Positions 7,874 to 16,239 of a stretch of 38,331 bases of DNA are shown here, one piece after another (the first letter of the stretch is position 1; every line of letters begins with the position of its first letter). The position numbers and the translations under genes are program-made. Origin of the DNA: JAVZLH01 sp049700435 (GTDB lineage Archaea; Thermoproteota; Bathyarchaeia; Bathyarchaeales; Bathycorpusculaceae); the NCBI GenBank assembly GCA_049700435.1, contig JBNAVK010000008.1, positions 1 through 38,331 of the forward strand, written 5' to 3'. Under the pieces are notes generated by a model. It was not told the origin of the DNA. It ran no database searches and saw nothing but the letters and a program-made list of their open reading frames with translations.

Positions 7874-8590
7874 GTGGAATACGGCTTGCTTCACCCAAAA
7901 CTTAAGGCCTTAGCGAATAGAATCCGCGATAAAAGCCTAAGAGAAAAAGTTACCGAATTATTAGAAAACCCAACATTCGAAATAAAAGGCAAAAAGTACC
8001 CGGGCTTGCCGCTGGAAACATCACCAGCCGGGCTGTCACATCATCACTGTTATCCAGGCGGATACATTGAGCACATTGTTTCAACAGCTAACATCGCAAT
8101 GGCATTATGCAACTCTGTTGAGAAAGTTTATCATGGAAAGGTTAATCGAGACCTTGTTTTGGCAGGAGTTTTATTACATGACGTTTTTAAGCCAATAACC
8201 TACGCTGTTAATGATAAGGGAAACTATGTTTCAACAAACCTAGCAGATTACATGGACCATTTATCCCTTGTTATTTCAGAGCTTGTCCGAAGAGATTTCC
8301 CAATAGAGCTAATCCACGTCGTGTCAGCCCATCATGGGGATTACGGTCCAATTAGACCCCATACTGTTGAGGCTTTAATTTGCCATTTGGCGGATTTGAT
8401 TGATTCTAGATTTAATGGGGAAATCCTAAACGCAGCAGCTTATCTCGCAAGAAAAGCCACGGGAGAAGAATTGCAAGGGATGAATGCAAAAGAGGCTTTT
8501 GAAATAATCAAATCAAAGGCTGTTGAAGGCTGGGAAGGTGTGACAAAAACAGTTGAGAAAATAAAACGAAAAAGAAAGCGTAAATTATAA
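7874..8590 (+). CDS. HD-domain phosphohydrolase, YhaM-like
   Basis: A metal-dependent HD-superfamily hydrolase, 238 aa. The metal set can be read as H67 (GGYIEHIVS), H102-D103 (LLHDVFKP), H153/H154 (SAHHGDYG) and D174 (HLADLIDSR). The wording around these, SHHHCYPGGYIEH and HHGDYGPIRPHTVEA, is close to the HD part of the 3'-5' exoribonuclease YhaM, but the N-terminal OB domain of YhaM is absent. The GTG start at 7874 lies nine bases after endonuclease V. The C-terminus is very basic (KIKRKRKRKL), consistent with nucleic-acid contact. A free-standing OB-fold gene follows 50 bases later. The substrate is unknown; nucleotide hydrolysis is the alternative. Confidence 0.8.
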   Translation: MEYGLLHPKLKALANRIRDKSLREKVTELLENPTFEIKGKKYPGLPLETSPAGLSHHHCYPGGYIEHIVSTANIAMALCNSVEKVYHGKVNRDLVLAGVLLHDVFKPITYAVNDKGNYVSTNLADYMDHLSLVISELVRRDFPIELIHVVSAHHGDYGPIRPHTVEALICHLADLIDSRFNGEILNAAAYLARKATGEELQGMNAKEAFEIIKSKAVEGWEGVTKTVEKIKRKRKRKL

Positions 8591-8640
8591 AGACTTGATA
8601 GTTGTTTATTGTTTGACAAATACAAAATGAGGCGTGCCAC

Positions 8641-8967
8641 ATGGAAATATCCTTTGAGGAATTTCAAAAACTTGACCTGCGCATCGGAAAAATTCTGGAA
8701 GCAAACCAAATTCCCGGTTCAAGGAACCTTATAAGAATGATTGTGGATTTTGGAACGGAGAAGAGGCAGGCTGTTGCTGGGCTTCTTCAGTGGTATAAGC
8801 CAGAAAACCTTGTTGGGAAAAAATGCGCTTTTATACTTAATCTTCAGCGGAGAAAGTTCATGGGTGTCGAGTCGCAATGTATGATTTTAGCTGCGGAAGA
8901 TGAAAAGGGCAATGTTGTGGTGTTGCAGCCAGAAAAAGACATTGCAGAAGGCAGTAGAATACATTAA
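8641..8967 (+). CDS. OB-fold tRNA-binding protein, MetRS beta-like
   Basis: A 108-aa protein consisting only of the EMAPII/Trbp111-type OB fold, as found at the C-terminus of methionyl-tRNA synthetase or as a free tRNA-binding subunit. Diagnostic text: LDLRIGKILEANQIPGSRNLIRMIVDFG near the start and the KKCAFILNLQRRKFMGVESQCMILAA core, with the GVES...L pattern of the family. It starts at ATG with GAGGCG about ten bases upstream. It probably acts in trans with methionyl-tRNA synthetase or as a structure-specific tRNA chaperone; its position behind the HD protein leaves open a role with that enzyme. Confidence 0.88.
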   Translation: MEISFEEFQKLDLRIGKILEANQIPGSRNLIRMIVDFGTEKRQAVAGLLQWYKPENLVGKKCAFILNLQRRKFMGVESQCMILAAEDEKGNVVVLQPEKDIAEGSRIH

Positions 8968-9000
8968 GACCGCCCTTTTAGAGTCGGAGTTCAACTATAA

Positions 9001-9011
9001 TAGTTAAATAT
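9001..9011 (+). promoter_or_regulatory. TATA-like box for the FG-GAP surface protein
   Basis: TAGTTAAATAT lies about 47-57 bases before the ATG at 9058, with the strong site AAGGGAAGG just ahead of the start. This suggests an independently and probably well expressed gene. Confidence 0.4.
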
Positions 9012-9057
9012 CTCCTATCATCTAGTTAATGAGCTAATTTGTAAGGGAAGGATAAAA

Positions 9058-11442
9058 ATGAGGAAAGCATTAGGCAAAAACTTGGTTGGACTTCTAGTTA
9101 TTGCAATGTTACTCATGGCTTTCGTACCGAATTTGGCATACGCTGTAAACGGTTTGGAATTAGAAATAAGCCATGAATGGATAACTGAATCTAGTAGCTA
9201 CTCCATGGCAGACGCCATAGGAGACATTGATGGAGACGGCGTCACGGAGATAGTAACTACAGGATACTGCTACAATTCTACGTTGGGTTTGTACATGGGT
9301 GAGTTAAACATATGGAATTGGAATGGTACCAGCCTAGAAGAGGAACACAAGGAGATTTTTGAAGCCTCAGAAACGTTGTCAAGTGATACAAGATTTTACG
9401 GTGTTGCGATAGGCAATGTGGACAATGAAACAGACATGGAAGTAGTTGTGGCGGGATATGGAAAATTCCTTAATATAGAGGAACTGGGACTGATACTTGT
9501 TACAAGTTGGAACACTACAACACTGAATGTAAAGACGGGTACATACTGGCCTGAAGCCCAGAATGAAACGAAATTTTTTGGTTTGGCAATAGGCGATGTG
9601 GATAACGACGGAACAAACGAGATAGTGACTGTTGGTTACAGGAACTCGACATTTTTAGGACAGGGCTTTCATGGAGTAGTAACCATATGGAATGTAACCG
9701 GAAGCGTTATGATGCTTGAAACAAGTTATGAATGGATGACAGGTAAAGAAACAACTTGGAAGTCAATAGCCATAGAAGATGTAGATGGAGATGGCGTTTT
9801 AGAAATTGTAATTGCAGGAGATTTCTTTGATAACACGCTTGGTCATGAATGCGCTTTGCTCAAAATATGCACATGGGACGGTTCCTCACTTAATTGGGAA
9901 GTCAGCACCCAATGGTATACATACCTTGAAACTTACACTGAGGATGTCGCGATAGGCGATTTAGATTCTGATGGAACTCCAGAAATAATAACAATAGGAT
10001 ACTACGAAGGCGCAGAAGGCTATAATGCTCAGATTAGGGGGTGGTCTTGGAATGGCGATGCATTAACGCTGAAAACTAGTGCAGAAGGTGGCTTAGCAGG
10101 ACCCCTAACATCCACTATGGGCAGAACTGTAACAATAAATGATGTGGATAACGACGGAAAAAACGAAGTGATTGCAGGTATAGATGTCGCACAGTTTCTG
10201 TGGTCGGTTCCGACCATCAGGATTTTTTTGTGGGATGGAACAAAGTTGACTTCAGAAGACTATTGTAATTGGGAGAATGCAACAAACATTCAAGACATTG
10301 CCACTGGCGATGTAGACAATGACGGAATAGTCGAGGTTGTAGCTGCAGGTTACGCCAGTCCTCTTATGTCACCAACAAGCAAGTCTCTACTTGGAATCTG
10401 GAGTGTCAACAAAGTTGCAAGCCTAATTACCGTTACTTTAAGCCCAGCAAGCATTGCCATTGGCAATCGAGTCACAATAAGCGGAACAGTTACAAATGAA
10501 ACAGATGCAACACCAATATCAAATGCGGAAGTGACAATAGAGTATTCACGTGAACCGTTACCAGTTTTCATATATTTGGCAACAGTTAAAACAAACGAGA
10601 ACGGCGAATACAGTTATTCATGGATTCCACAAGCAACCGGGCAATACATTATTAGAGTTAGTTGGAAAGGCGATTACGGACATGAAGGCGCAAGCAACAT
10701 GGCGGAATTAACGGTTGAAAAGGCATCAAGCCTAATAGCCTTAACACTATCAAGCTACACAGCGAAAATAGGAGACACGATAAACGTTAACGGCACATTG
10801 TATCCTGTAAAGGCAACACAAATAACAATAGAGTACACGCTGCCAAACGGCACAATAACAGCTAAAACAGTTGATTCCGACAGCGCAGGAGTATTCAGCG
10901 ACACCTTTACAGCAAACCATGCTGGAGTGTGGAATATTAAAGCAAGCTGGATCGGAGACGACACCTACGCAGAAACAGAAAGCTTGCCTGCAATACTACG
11001 CGTTTCAAAGATCCAAAGTGCCTTAACAATATCTGCTTCGCCGTTAACAGTTAACGTAGGCGGAGACGTCACAGTAAGTGGAACGTTAACACCAGCGCAA
11101 GCCGCCACTGTGACAATAACATACACTAAGCCCGACGGCACTTCCACAACAAAAACCGTGGCAGCTGCTGGCACAGGAGCATTTACAGACACCATTAAAC
11201 TTGACCATGCTGGAGTCTGGCAGATTAAGGCAAGTTGGAGTGGAAACGAACAATACGAGGCAACAACAAGCATTTCAGTGGCAGTTCAAGCTGTTGACCA
11301 GACAACCTCAATTTTGGCTATGGCTGGCTTAGGACTAGGAGTAGTGGCTTTGATATTGGCTGCTATTGGAGTTATGGCTTCTAGAAAGAAGACTGCAAAA
11401 CAGCCGCCACCAACAGAAGCCCCACCTTCAACTCCAGCCTAA
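9058..11442 (+). CDS. Surface protein with seven FG-GAP repeats, three Ig-like domains and a membrane anchor
   Basis: A 794-aa secreted protein. Signal peptide 1-29 (ends AYA). Seven FG-GAP/VCBS-type calcium-binding loops of the DxDxDG kind occur at about residues 56, 120, 181, 241, 301, 362 and 419, spaced near 60, each followed by an EIV/EVV strand; the second (VDNETD) is degenerate. Seven blades is the number expected for an integrin-alpha-like beta-propeller. Three similar Ig-like repeats follow (about 455-555, 556-650, 651-745), each with a VxISGT/VNGT strand and a WxxKASW-type close. A membrane span at 752-774 precedes RKK and a proline-rich tail. It is anchored outside the cell and may bind ligands or glycans, but no partner is identifiable. 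Confidence 0.9.
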   Translation: MRKALGKNLVGLLVIAMLLMAFVPNLAYAVNGLELEISHEWITESSSYSMADAIGDIDGDGVTEIVTTGYCYNSTLGLYMGELNIWNWNGTSLEEEHKEIFEASETLSSDTRFYGVAIGNVDNETDMEVVVAGYGKFLNIEELGLILVTSWNTTTLNVKTGTYWPEAQNETKFFGLAIGDVDNDGTNEIVTVGYRNSTFLGQGFHGVVTIWNVTGSVMMLETSYEWMTGKETTWKSIAIEDVDGDGVLEIVIAGDFFDNTLGHECALLKICTWDGSSLNWEVSTQWYTYLETYTEDVAIGDLDSDGTPEIITIGYYEGAEGYNAQIRGWSWNGDALTLKTSAEGGLAGPLTSTMGRTVTINDVDNDGKNEVIAGIDVAQFLWSVPTIRIFLWDGTKLTSEDYCNWENATNIQDIATGDVDNDGIVEVVAAGYASPLMSPTSKSLLGIWSVNKVASLITVTLSPASIAIGNRVTISGTVTNETDATPISNAEVTIEYSREPLPVFIYLATVKTNENGEYSYSWIPQATGQYIIRVSWKGDYGHEGASNMAELTVEKASSLIALTLSSYTAKIGDTINVNGTLYPVKATQITIEYTLPNGTITAKTVDSDSAGVFSDTFTANHAGVWNIKASWIGDDTYAETESLPAILRVSKIQSALTISASPLTVNVGGDVTVSGTLTPAQAATVTITYTKPDGTSTTKTVAAAGTGAFTDTIKLDHAGVWQIKASWSGNEQYEATTSISVAVQAVDQTTSILAMAGLGLGVVALILAAIGVMASRKKTAKQPPPTEAPPSTPA

Positions 11443-11445
11443 AAC

Positions 11446-11461
11446 CCTTTTTCTTTTTCAA
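11446..11461. terminator. T-rich tract between convergent genes
   Basis: The tract CCCTTTTTCTTTTTCA follows the stop of the FG-GAP protein and reaches the end of rfcL. Archaeal termination commonly uses such T-runs on the coding strand, here serving the plus-strand gene. There is no hairpin. Confidence 0.35.
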
Positions 11462-12714
11462 CCTAACAACTTTTTTATAGCCTCAGCTTTTTCGCTTCCA
11501 GCTAAGTATTCAATCATTTCAGCATCCAAATCAAGCCATTTGGCAATTCCAGCAGCCATCGCCGCATTATTCTGGAAAATAATACGCAGATAAGGAACTA
11601 TTTCTTTCGAAGCCCTAACAGCTGAAATGTGACATTTACGCTTAATTTTATAGCCTATGTTTAGTTGCATCGCCCGTTCAGATTTGGACCTTGACAGTGC
11701 TTGGATGCGTCCGGGAAATTTGAAAGGTATCCACCCGCCTGGTTTAGTGTTTTGTCTTGCCATAGCTACGCCAGCAGTCATATAGTCAATTACGTACCGC
11801 ATGAAGCTCCAATCTTGGGTTGTCCGTATCCTTCCACGATAAACGTCAGCCATGGAAAGGGCATCCATTGCCTTGGCTAAGTCATGGGGGTCTGTTAAAT
11901 GTGCTGGGACATTTTCGTATATCCATTCAAAAAGCATGTCGATGTCGACATCAGCCATGTCCACCGCGTTTTTCGCGCCAGCGCAAGTTTTTCCGTAAAT
12001 TATCATTCTTAAAACGTTGAAAATCGTTTCTCGCCTATCGCGGTATCCAAGCCAGCTAACATCATCATAAGCGAGCTTTTTCTTACCTTGCGCGAGAGCT
12101 TGAAGGTCGTTCACAGCCGAGCGGACATCTCCTTCAGAGCGTTGGGCAATAAACTTAAGCGCGTTTTCTTCAGCCTTAATTCCCTCACGTTCACATATGC
12201 GTTTTAGATGCTTCATGACCTCGCTTGCTGGTGGTTTTTTGAACTCTATTAAGAGGCAGTAGTTGCGGAGATTTGTAAACCGGGGGTCATAAGCATTGTT
12301 AGCTATCAGAATTACTGGGCACTGCGCAGTTTTAACAATGTCAGTTATGGCTTTGACACCGCCCTTGTCGGCTGTTCCAGTTAATCCATCTAACTCGTCT
12401 AAAAGAATCATTCTTTTTCGACCAAAAAGCGAGCCATACTGGGACGCTAGTCCCGCGAAACGTTTTATTGCCTCTTCTGTTCGGTAATCACTTGCATTTT
12501 TCTCTATAAACTCCATTTTGAAATCATTCGCCAAAGCCTCAACCGTAACTGTTTTTCCAACTCCTGGAGGCCCATAAAGAAATGCGGCTCTTTTTTTGGG
12601 TATACCTTTATCCCAAGACTTTATCCAGTCAACAAGCTTTTTAATGGCTTCTGGGTTCCCAACAATTTCCGCCGTAGTTTTTGGCTTGTGCTTAACTGTC
12701 CATGAGGCATACAA
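11458..12714 (-). CDS. rfcL: Replication factor C large subunit
   Basis: Large subunit of the clamp loader that opens PCNA at primer ends. Walker A GPPGVGKT (48-55), Walker B LLDELDG (104-110), and the family opening WTVKHKPKTTAEIVGN. The collar helices follow after about residue 230. At 418 aa it is shorter than many archaeal RfcL (about 470-500); it ends soon after EMIEYLAGSEKAEAIKKLL, without the usual charged tail and PCNA-interacting (PIP) motif. The start is TTG at 12714, with GAGGT, overlapping the end of rfcS, about 11 bases upstream. It is second in an rfcS-rfcL operon. Confidence 0.93.
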   Translation of the reverse strand: MYASWTVKHKPKTTAEIVGNPEAIKKLVDWIKSWDKGIPKKRAAFLYGPPGVGKTVTVEALANDFKMEFIEKNASDYRTEEAIKRFAGLASQYGSLFGRKRMILLDELDGLTGTADKGGVKAITDIVKTAQCPVILIANNAYDPRFTNLRNYCLLIEFKKPPASEVMKHLKRICEREGIKAEENALKFIAQRSEGDVRSAVNDLQALAQGKKKLAYDDVSWLGYRDRRETIFNVLRMIIYGKTCAGAKNAVDMADVDIDMLFEWIYENVPAHLTDPHDLAKAMDALSMADVYRGRIRTTQDWSFMRYVIDYMTAGVAMARQNTKPGGWIPFKFPGRIQALSRSKSERAMQLNIGYKIKRKCHISAVRASKEIVPYLRIIFQNNAAMAAGIAKWLDLDAEMIEYLAGSEKAEAIKKLLG

Positions 12715-12723
12715 GAGTTGCGC

Positions 12724-13707
12724 CTACCTCGCCCTTCTCAATTCGCTTCCGGCCTCAACAAGCCTAGCAAGTAGGGCGCTGAGCTGAACTTCTTCATCTG
12801 CACCCGTAACAAGCCTATAGTCTATTTCGCCAACAATGTCTGTCAAGCGTATTTTCATTGGTTCTGGTATGTCTGCTCGGAAAATTTCTGTGTGAATCTG
12901 GCGGATTATGTCGCTTCCAGCCACTCCGTATTTCTGAATCATTTCACGGAGTTGTTTTCGCGCTTCTATAAAGTTGCCTTTTATGGCTGTGTCTATCATT
13001 TTTTGGACGTCCGCTGGGTTAGCTCTTCCAGTAATTGAATAAACAACTTTAGCATCTATGGGCTTGTTCAGCGACGCTGCAGCCTGTAAGGTGTTTATCG
13101 CTCTTCTTAAGTCTCCGCCGCAAACCTCAAAAATGGCGTCTAACCCTTCGTCGAGGAGTTTTACGCCTTCTTTTTCAGCTATATACCTCAAATACTTGTC
13201 ATGCTCTTCTCTGGGCAGAAAAGTGAAACGGAAAGGGGCACATCTGGATTGTATGGGCTCTATTATCTTTCCACTGTAGTTTGCGCATAAAATGAAGCGG
13301 CATGTTTCTGTGTAGCGCTCCATTGTCCGCCTCAGTGCTTGCTGCGCGTCTGCAGTCATATTGTCTGCTTCATCTAGAATCATCATTTTAAAGGGGATTT
13401 CACCGATGGAGCGAACCCTTGCAAAGGTTTTCACAGTTTCCCTAACAACATCAATTCCCCTTTCGTCGCTGGCGTTCAATTCCATAATGTGCTCTCGGTA
13501 ACCTTCGCCGTAAAGGTCTCTTGCCAAACAAAGGGCTGCCGTTGTCTTTCCAGTTCCTGGCGGTCCGGCAAAAATGCAATGAGGTACATTTCGCGTCTTG
13601 ACGTAGCTCTTTAAACGTTCAACTATTTCTTTTTGGTCAACCATTTCATCTAATGTTTTAGGTCTGTATTTCTCAGCCCACATTTCAAAACTCAAAGTGA
13701 ACCCCAC
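12724..13707 (-). CDS. rfcS: Replication factor C small subunit
   Basis: Small clamp-loader subunit (327 aa as given), probably four copies per complex. Walker A GPPGTGKT (48-55), Walker B LDEAD (111-115) and the SRC box with the trans-acting arginine (QSRCAPFRF, 153-161) are intact. The WAEKYRPKTLDEMV opening is diagnostic. Start uncertain: GTG 13707, TTG 13695 (GGGGT five bases upstream) and ATG 13683 are all in frame, and the TATA-like element at 13726-13737 predicts transcription starting near 13706, so a downstream start is quite possible. It lies nine bases ahead of rfcL and is divergent from the glutamate-synthase-like gene. Confidence 0.96.
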   Translation of the reverse strand: MGFTLSFEMWAEKYRPKTLDEMVDQKEIVERLKSYVKTRNVPHCIFAGPPGTGKTTAALCLARDLYGEGYREHIMELNASDERGIDVVRETVKTFARVRSIGEIPFKMMILDEADNMTADAQQALRRTMERYTETCRFILCANYSGKIIEPIQSRCAPFRFTFLPREEHDKYLRYIAEKEGVKLLDEGLDAIFEVCGGDLRRAINTLQAAASLNKPIDAKVVYSITGRANPADVQKMIDTAIKGNFIEARKQLREMIQKYGVAGSDIIRQIHTEIFRADIPEPMKIRLTDIVGEIDYRLVTGADEEVQLSALLARLVEAGSELRRAR

Positions 13708-13725
13708 TACGTTTGATAGTTGGAA

Positions 13726-13737
13726 TTATTAATAAAT
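13726..13737 (-). promoter_or_regulatory. TATA-like box for rfcS-rfcL
   Basis: The minus strand reads ATTTATTAATAA about 20-30 bases upstream of the first possible rfcS start. The expected transcription start falls near 13706, which bears on which of three in-frame starts is used. Confidence 0.35.
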
Positions 13738-13843
13738 GCTTACGTAATAAAGAAGCAACTTTGTTATAATAACCTGGGTAGTGTTTAGATAGATTAAATG
13801 TTTCATTTATTATACAGTCCTTCTCGGAATTTCTGGAAATAAT

Positions 13844-13852
13844 GTTTAAATG
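13844..13852 (+). promoter_or_regulatory. TATA-like box for the glutamate-synthase-like gene
   Basis: GTTTAAATG is about 55-60 bases ahead of the ATG at 13906. The start is preceded by AAGGTGAGGA, a strong ribosome binding site. The remainder of the 198-base divergent region shows no other clear feature. Confidence 0.4.
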
Positions 13853-13905
13853 TTCATTGGTTAGTTTAACGCGCCATACGCAATTCGCAAACGTAAGGTG
13901 AGGAA

Positions 13906-15513
13906 ATGACAGAACGTGTCTTTAGAAACAGCTCTTACCTAAATGGCAAGTCAACAACCGGAACGACAACACGCGTAAAAGACACGAGCCCTACAAGCGG
14001 AATGTGCCCCATATGTATCAGAGACTGCCCAGTACTGTGTGAGATAAGCCTATCGGCCTTCAGAGGAAGAGAAGCGCTTTACCCCGAGCCAGTTCAGTTT
14101 GGATATAGCACAGCGGGAGCCCTCAAAGACTTCGGATTAGACTGGTCTCACTTCAACATTCAAGCTGGTTTATTTGATGCCATGGGCATCGAAGAAAATT
14201 CTGATGTTGCGCTTTTCCCAAACGTTAACATTGAAACAAAAGTGGCGGGTATACCGCTTAAAGTTCCAGTTTTATGCGGAGCTTTCGGCTCAACAGATGT
14301 TGCAAGGCTGAACTGGGAAGGGTTGGCGATAGGCGCAGCCCTTTCAGGCACAATGATAATAGTTGGCGAAAACGTGTGCGGCATGGATCCTGAAGCACGG
14401 TTTACTAATGGAAAAGTTACCTATTCAAAGGAGCTTAAGCGTAGAGTTGAATTGTTCCGAAAATTCTGGGATGGAAAATACGGGGACATTGCAGTGCAAA
14501 CAAACGTGGAAGACCAGAGGCTTGGAGTTGATGTCTACGCAATTTCAAAGCTTGAGGTAAACGTTATTGAAAGGAAGTGGGGACAGGGTGCAAAGGCAAT
14601 TGGAGGCGAAGTTCGCATAAGAGACTTGGAAAAAGCGATAATGATGAAGAAAAGAGGCTACATTGTAATTCCCGACCCCGAAGACCCAACGGTGCAGCAA
14701 GCTTTCAAAGATGAAGTCTTTAAATCCTTCGAAAGACACAGTAGGGTTGGCATACCAAAAGAGAAAGACTTTGTAGAAGACATAGAGTGGCTGAGGGAAC
14801 AAGGTGCAAAACACGTAACTCTTAAAACAGGAGCCTATCGACCAACAGCCGTAGCATACACTCTGAAAATAGCGTCGGAAGCGAAAATTGACGCGGTATA
14901 CTTTGACGGAGCTGGTGGTGGAACGGGCATGAGCCCAGTCCCAATGATGGATGAAATGAGCATCCCAACAGTCTACCTAGAAACCATAGTTCTAAAGTGT
15001 GCTCAAATACTGAAAAAGAAAGGACGCTACGTGCCAGACTTGATAATGGCTGGGGGCTTCATAAATGAAACGCAGATTTTCAAAGCAATAGCAATGAGCA
15101 ACTTCGGAGAAGGCCCATTTATGAAAGCGGTTTTAATGGCGCGGTCTCCCATCACAGCAGTTATGAAGGCAAGCTACTTCAATCAGCTGGCTAAGGAGGG
15201 GAAGCTTCCCAAGGCGTTCGCCGACAAATATGGCACAACACCAGAGAAGTTCTTTATCGCTACCCCCGAACTTAAAGCAAGATATGGAGAGCGCTTCAAG
15301 GAAATACCGTGGGAAGCCATAGCGCTTTACACGTACCTAACAGACCGCATAGGCGTAGGGTTAAAGCAGTTGTTGGCTGGAGCTAGGAAATGGAAACTGG
15401 AACTTATAAACAGAAACGACTTGATGAGTTTATCCGAAATAGCTAACAAAGTCACGGGTATACCTCTGCCGCATGAGGTGGAAAAAGACGCAGTTGAAAG
15501 AATTTTAGACTAA
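13906..15513 (+). CDS. FMN-binding glutamate-synthase-like protein (GltB domain-2 family)
   Basis: A 535-aa stand-alone version of the synthase (FMN) domain of glutamate synthase. The TIM-barrel parts are recognisable: LKTGAYRPTAVAYTLKIA, then DGAGGGTGMSPVP and IMAGGFINETQIFKA, matching the FMN-phosphate-binding region. An N-terminal cluster C34-x2-C37-x3-C41-x3-C45 looks like a ferredoxin-type iron-sulfur site, while no 3Fe-4S CxxxxxCxxxxC motif is evident in the barrel. There is no glutamine amidotransferase domain and no NADPH-binding subunit nearby, so ammonia and electrons (possibly ferredoxin) would come from elsewhere. It could make glutamate or act on a related substrate. It starts at ATG behind a strong site and is divergent from rfcS. 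Confidence 0.85.
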   Translation: MTERVFRNSSYLNGKSTTGTTTRVKDTSPTSGMCPICIRDCPVLCEISLSAFRGREALYPEPVQFGYSTAGALKDFGLDWSHFNIQAGLFDAMGIEENSDVALFPNVNIETKVAGIPLKVPVLCGAFGSTDVARLNWEGLAIGAALSGTMIIVGENVCGMDPEARFTNGKVTYSKELKRRVELFRKFWDGKYGDIAVQTNVEDQRLGVDVYAISKLEVNVIERKWGQGAKAIGGEVRIRDLEKAIMMKKRGYIVIPDPEDPTVQQAFKDEVFKSFERHSRVGIPKEKDFVEDIEWLREQGAKHVTLKTGAYRPTAVAYTLKIASEAKIDAVYFDGAGGGTGMSPVPMMDEMSIPTVYLETIVLKCAQILKKKGRYVPDLIMAGGFINETQIFKAIAMSNFGEGPFMKAVLMARSPITAVMKASYFNQLAKEGKLPKAFADKYGTTPEKFFIATPELKARYGERFKEIPWEAIALYTYLTDRIGVGLKQLLAGARKWKLELINRNDLMSLSEIANKVTGIPLPHEVEKDAVERILD

Positions 15514-15518
15514 TAATA

Positions 15519-15532
15519 TCCTTTCTTTTTCT
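15519..15532 (+). terminator. T-rich tract after the glutamate-synthase-like gene
   Basis: TCCTTTCTTTTTCT occurs just after the stop codon. Such T-rich tracts are typical archaeal termination signals; no hairpin was found. Confidence 0.3.
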
Positions 15533-15605
15533 AAAAACATTTGACTTGTAACCCTTTAACAAGATGACAACCCTCTCCGTTTTAATTTTCAAAAGTCTTA
15601 ATCTA

Positions 15606-15616
15606 AGTTTTTAAAC
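15606..15616 (+). promoter_or_regulatory. TATA-like box for gins23-mcm
   Basis: AGTTTTTAAAC lies about 54-64 bases before the gins23 ATG at 15670, which has GGGAAGGGG as ribosome binding site. It marks the likely promoter of the gins23-mcm operon. Confidence 0.4.
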
Positions 15617-15669
15617 TGCTGATTTTATATCTGTTAGCAGCAACAAAAACAAGACTGGGAAGGGGCAGA

Positions 15670-16239
15670 ATGGTCAGTGCTATTATAACAAAAATGCGCA
15701 GTTTAGATTTTGTCTTTGAAAATTTACCTGTAAGAGTTATTGCTAATAGAAACTGCCCAGAGATTAAGCTTGCGGGGTTAAATGTCGGACCATTCGAAGA
15801 GGGGAACGAATACGAAATTCGATACTGGATAGCTAGTGAACTTCAAAAGTTCGGAGTCGTTCGCTTCCGCGGAGAGGAAACATTAGATGCATCTACACTT
15901 TACAGAATTCACTGGAAAGAGCGAGCTCAATCCTCCGGGCAACTGTCCTCTCTACCAGAGGATTTCTATCCAAAAGTTCGGAGAGTTCTCGCAGAATTAA
16001 AGGCGGAAATTGCCAGACAACCAGAAAAAGTGCGGGAGTATGAAAAAATCAAACATCTTTCTCTTGACATCGTAAATTTAAGATTAAAGAAAATTGTTTC
16101 TCTCGCCACAACCCCAGTCCAGACGGAACAATTCCTAAAAAGTTTAACACAGGAAGAAAGACTTCTTTATGAGGAGCTTTACAGAAACATCAATTTGTGG
16201 AGAACAAAGATACTGGAATTTAAAGGTGAAAAAGAATGA
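15670..16239 (+). CDS. gins23: GINS complex subunit Gins23
   Basis: A 189-aa GINS protein. GINS joins MCM and GAN/Cdc45 in the archaeal CMG-type helicase. The beta-rich B domain comes first (PVRVIANRNCPEIKLAG...GPFEEGNEYEIRYWIA, about 20-70) and the helical A domain second, which is the order of the Psf2/Psf3-like Gins23 and opposite to Gins51. Its stop overlaps the mcm start by four bases (ATGA), so translation is coupled; a gins23-mcm pair is common in TACK archaea. The C-terminus (NLWRTKILEFKGEKE) is short and charged. Confidence 0.85.
   Translation: MVSAIITKMRSLDFVFENLPVRVIANRNCPEIKLAGLNVGPFEEGNEYEIRYWIASELQKFGVVRFRGEETLDASTLYRIHWKERAQSSGQLSSLPEDFYPKVRRVLAELKAEIARQPEKVREYEKIKHLSLDIVNLRLKKIVSLATTPVQTEQFLKSLTQEERLLYEELYRNINLWRTKILEFKGEKE

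Noticed and set aside
7427..7894. 155-aa open frame antisense to endonuclease V
   Set aside because: Entirely overlaps a gene with intact catalytic residues; no domain or promoter of its own.
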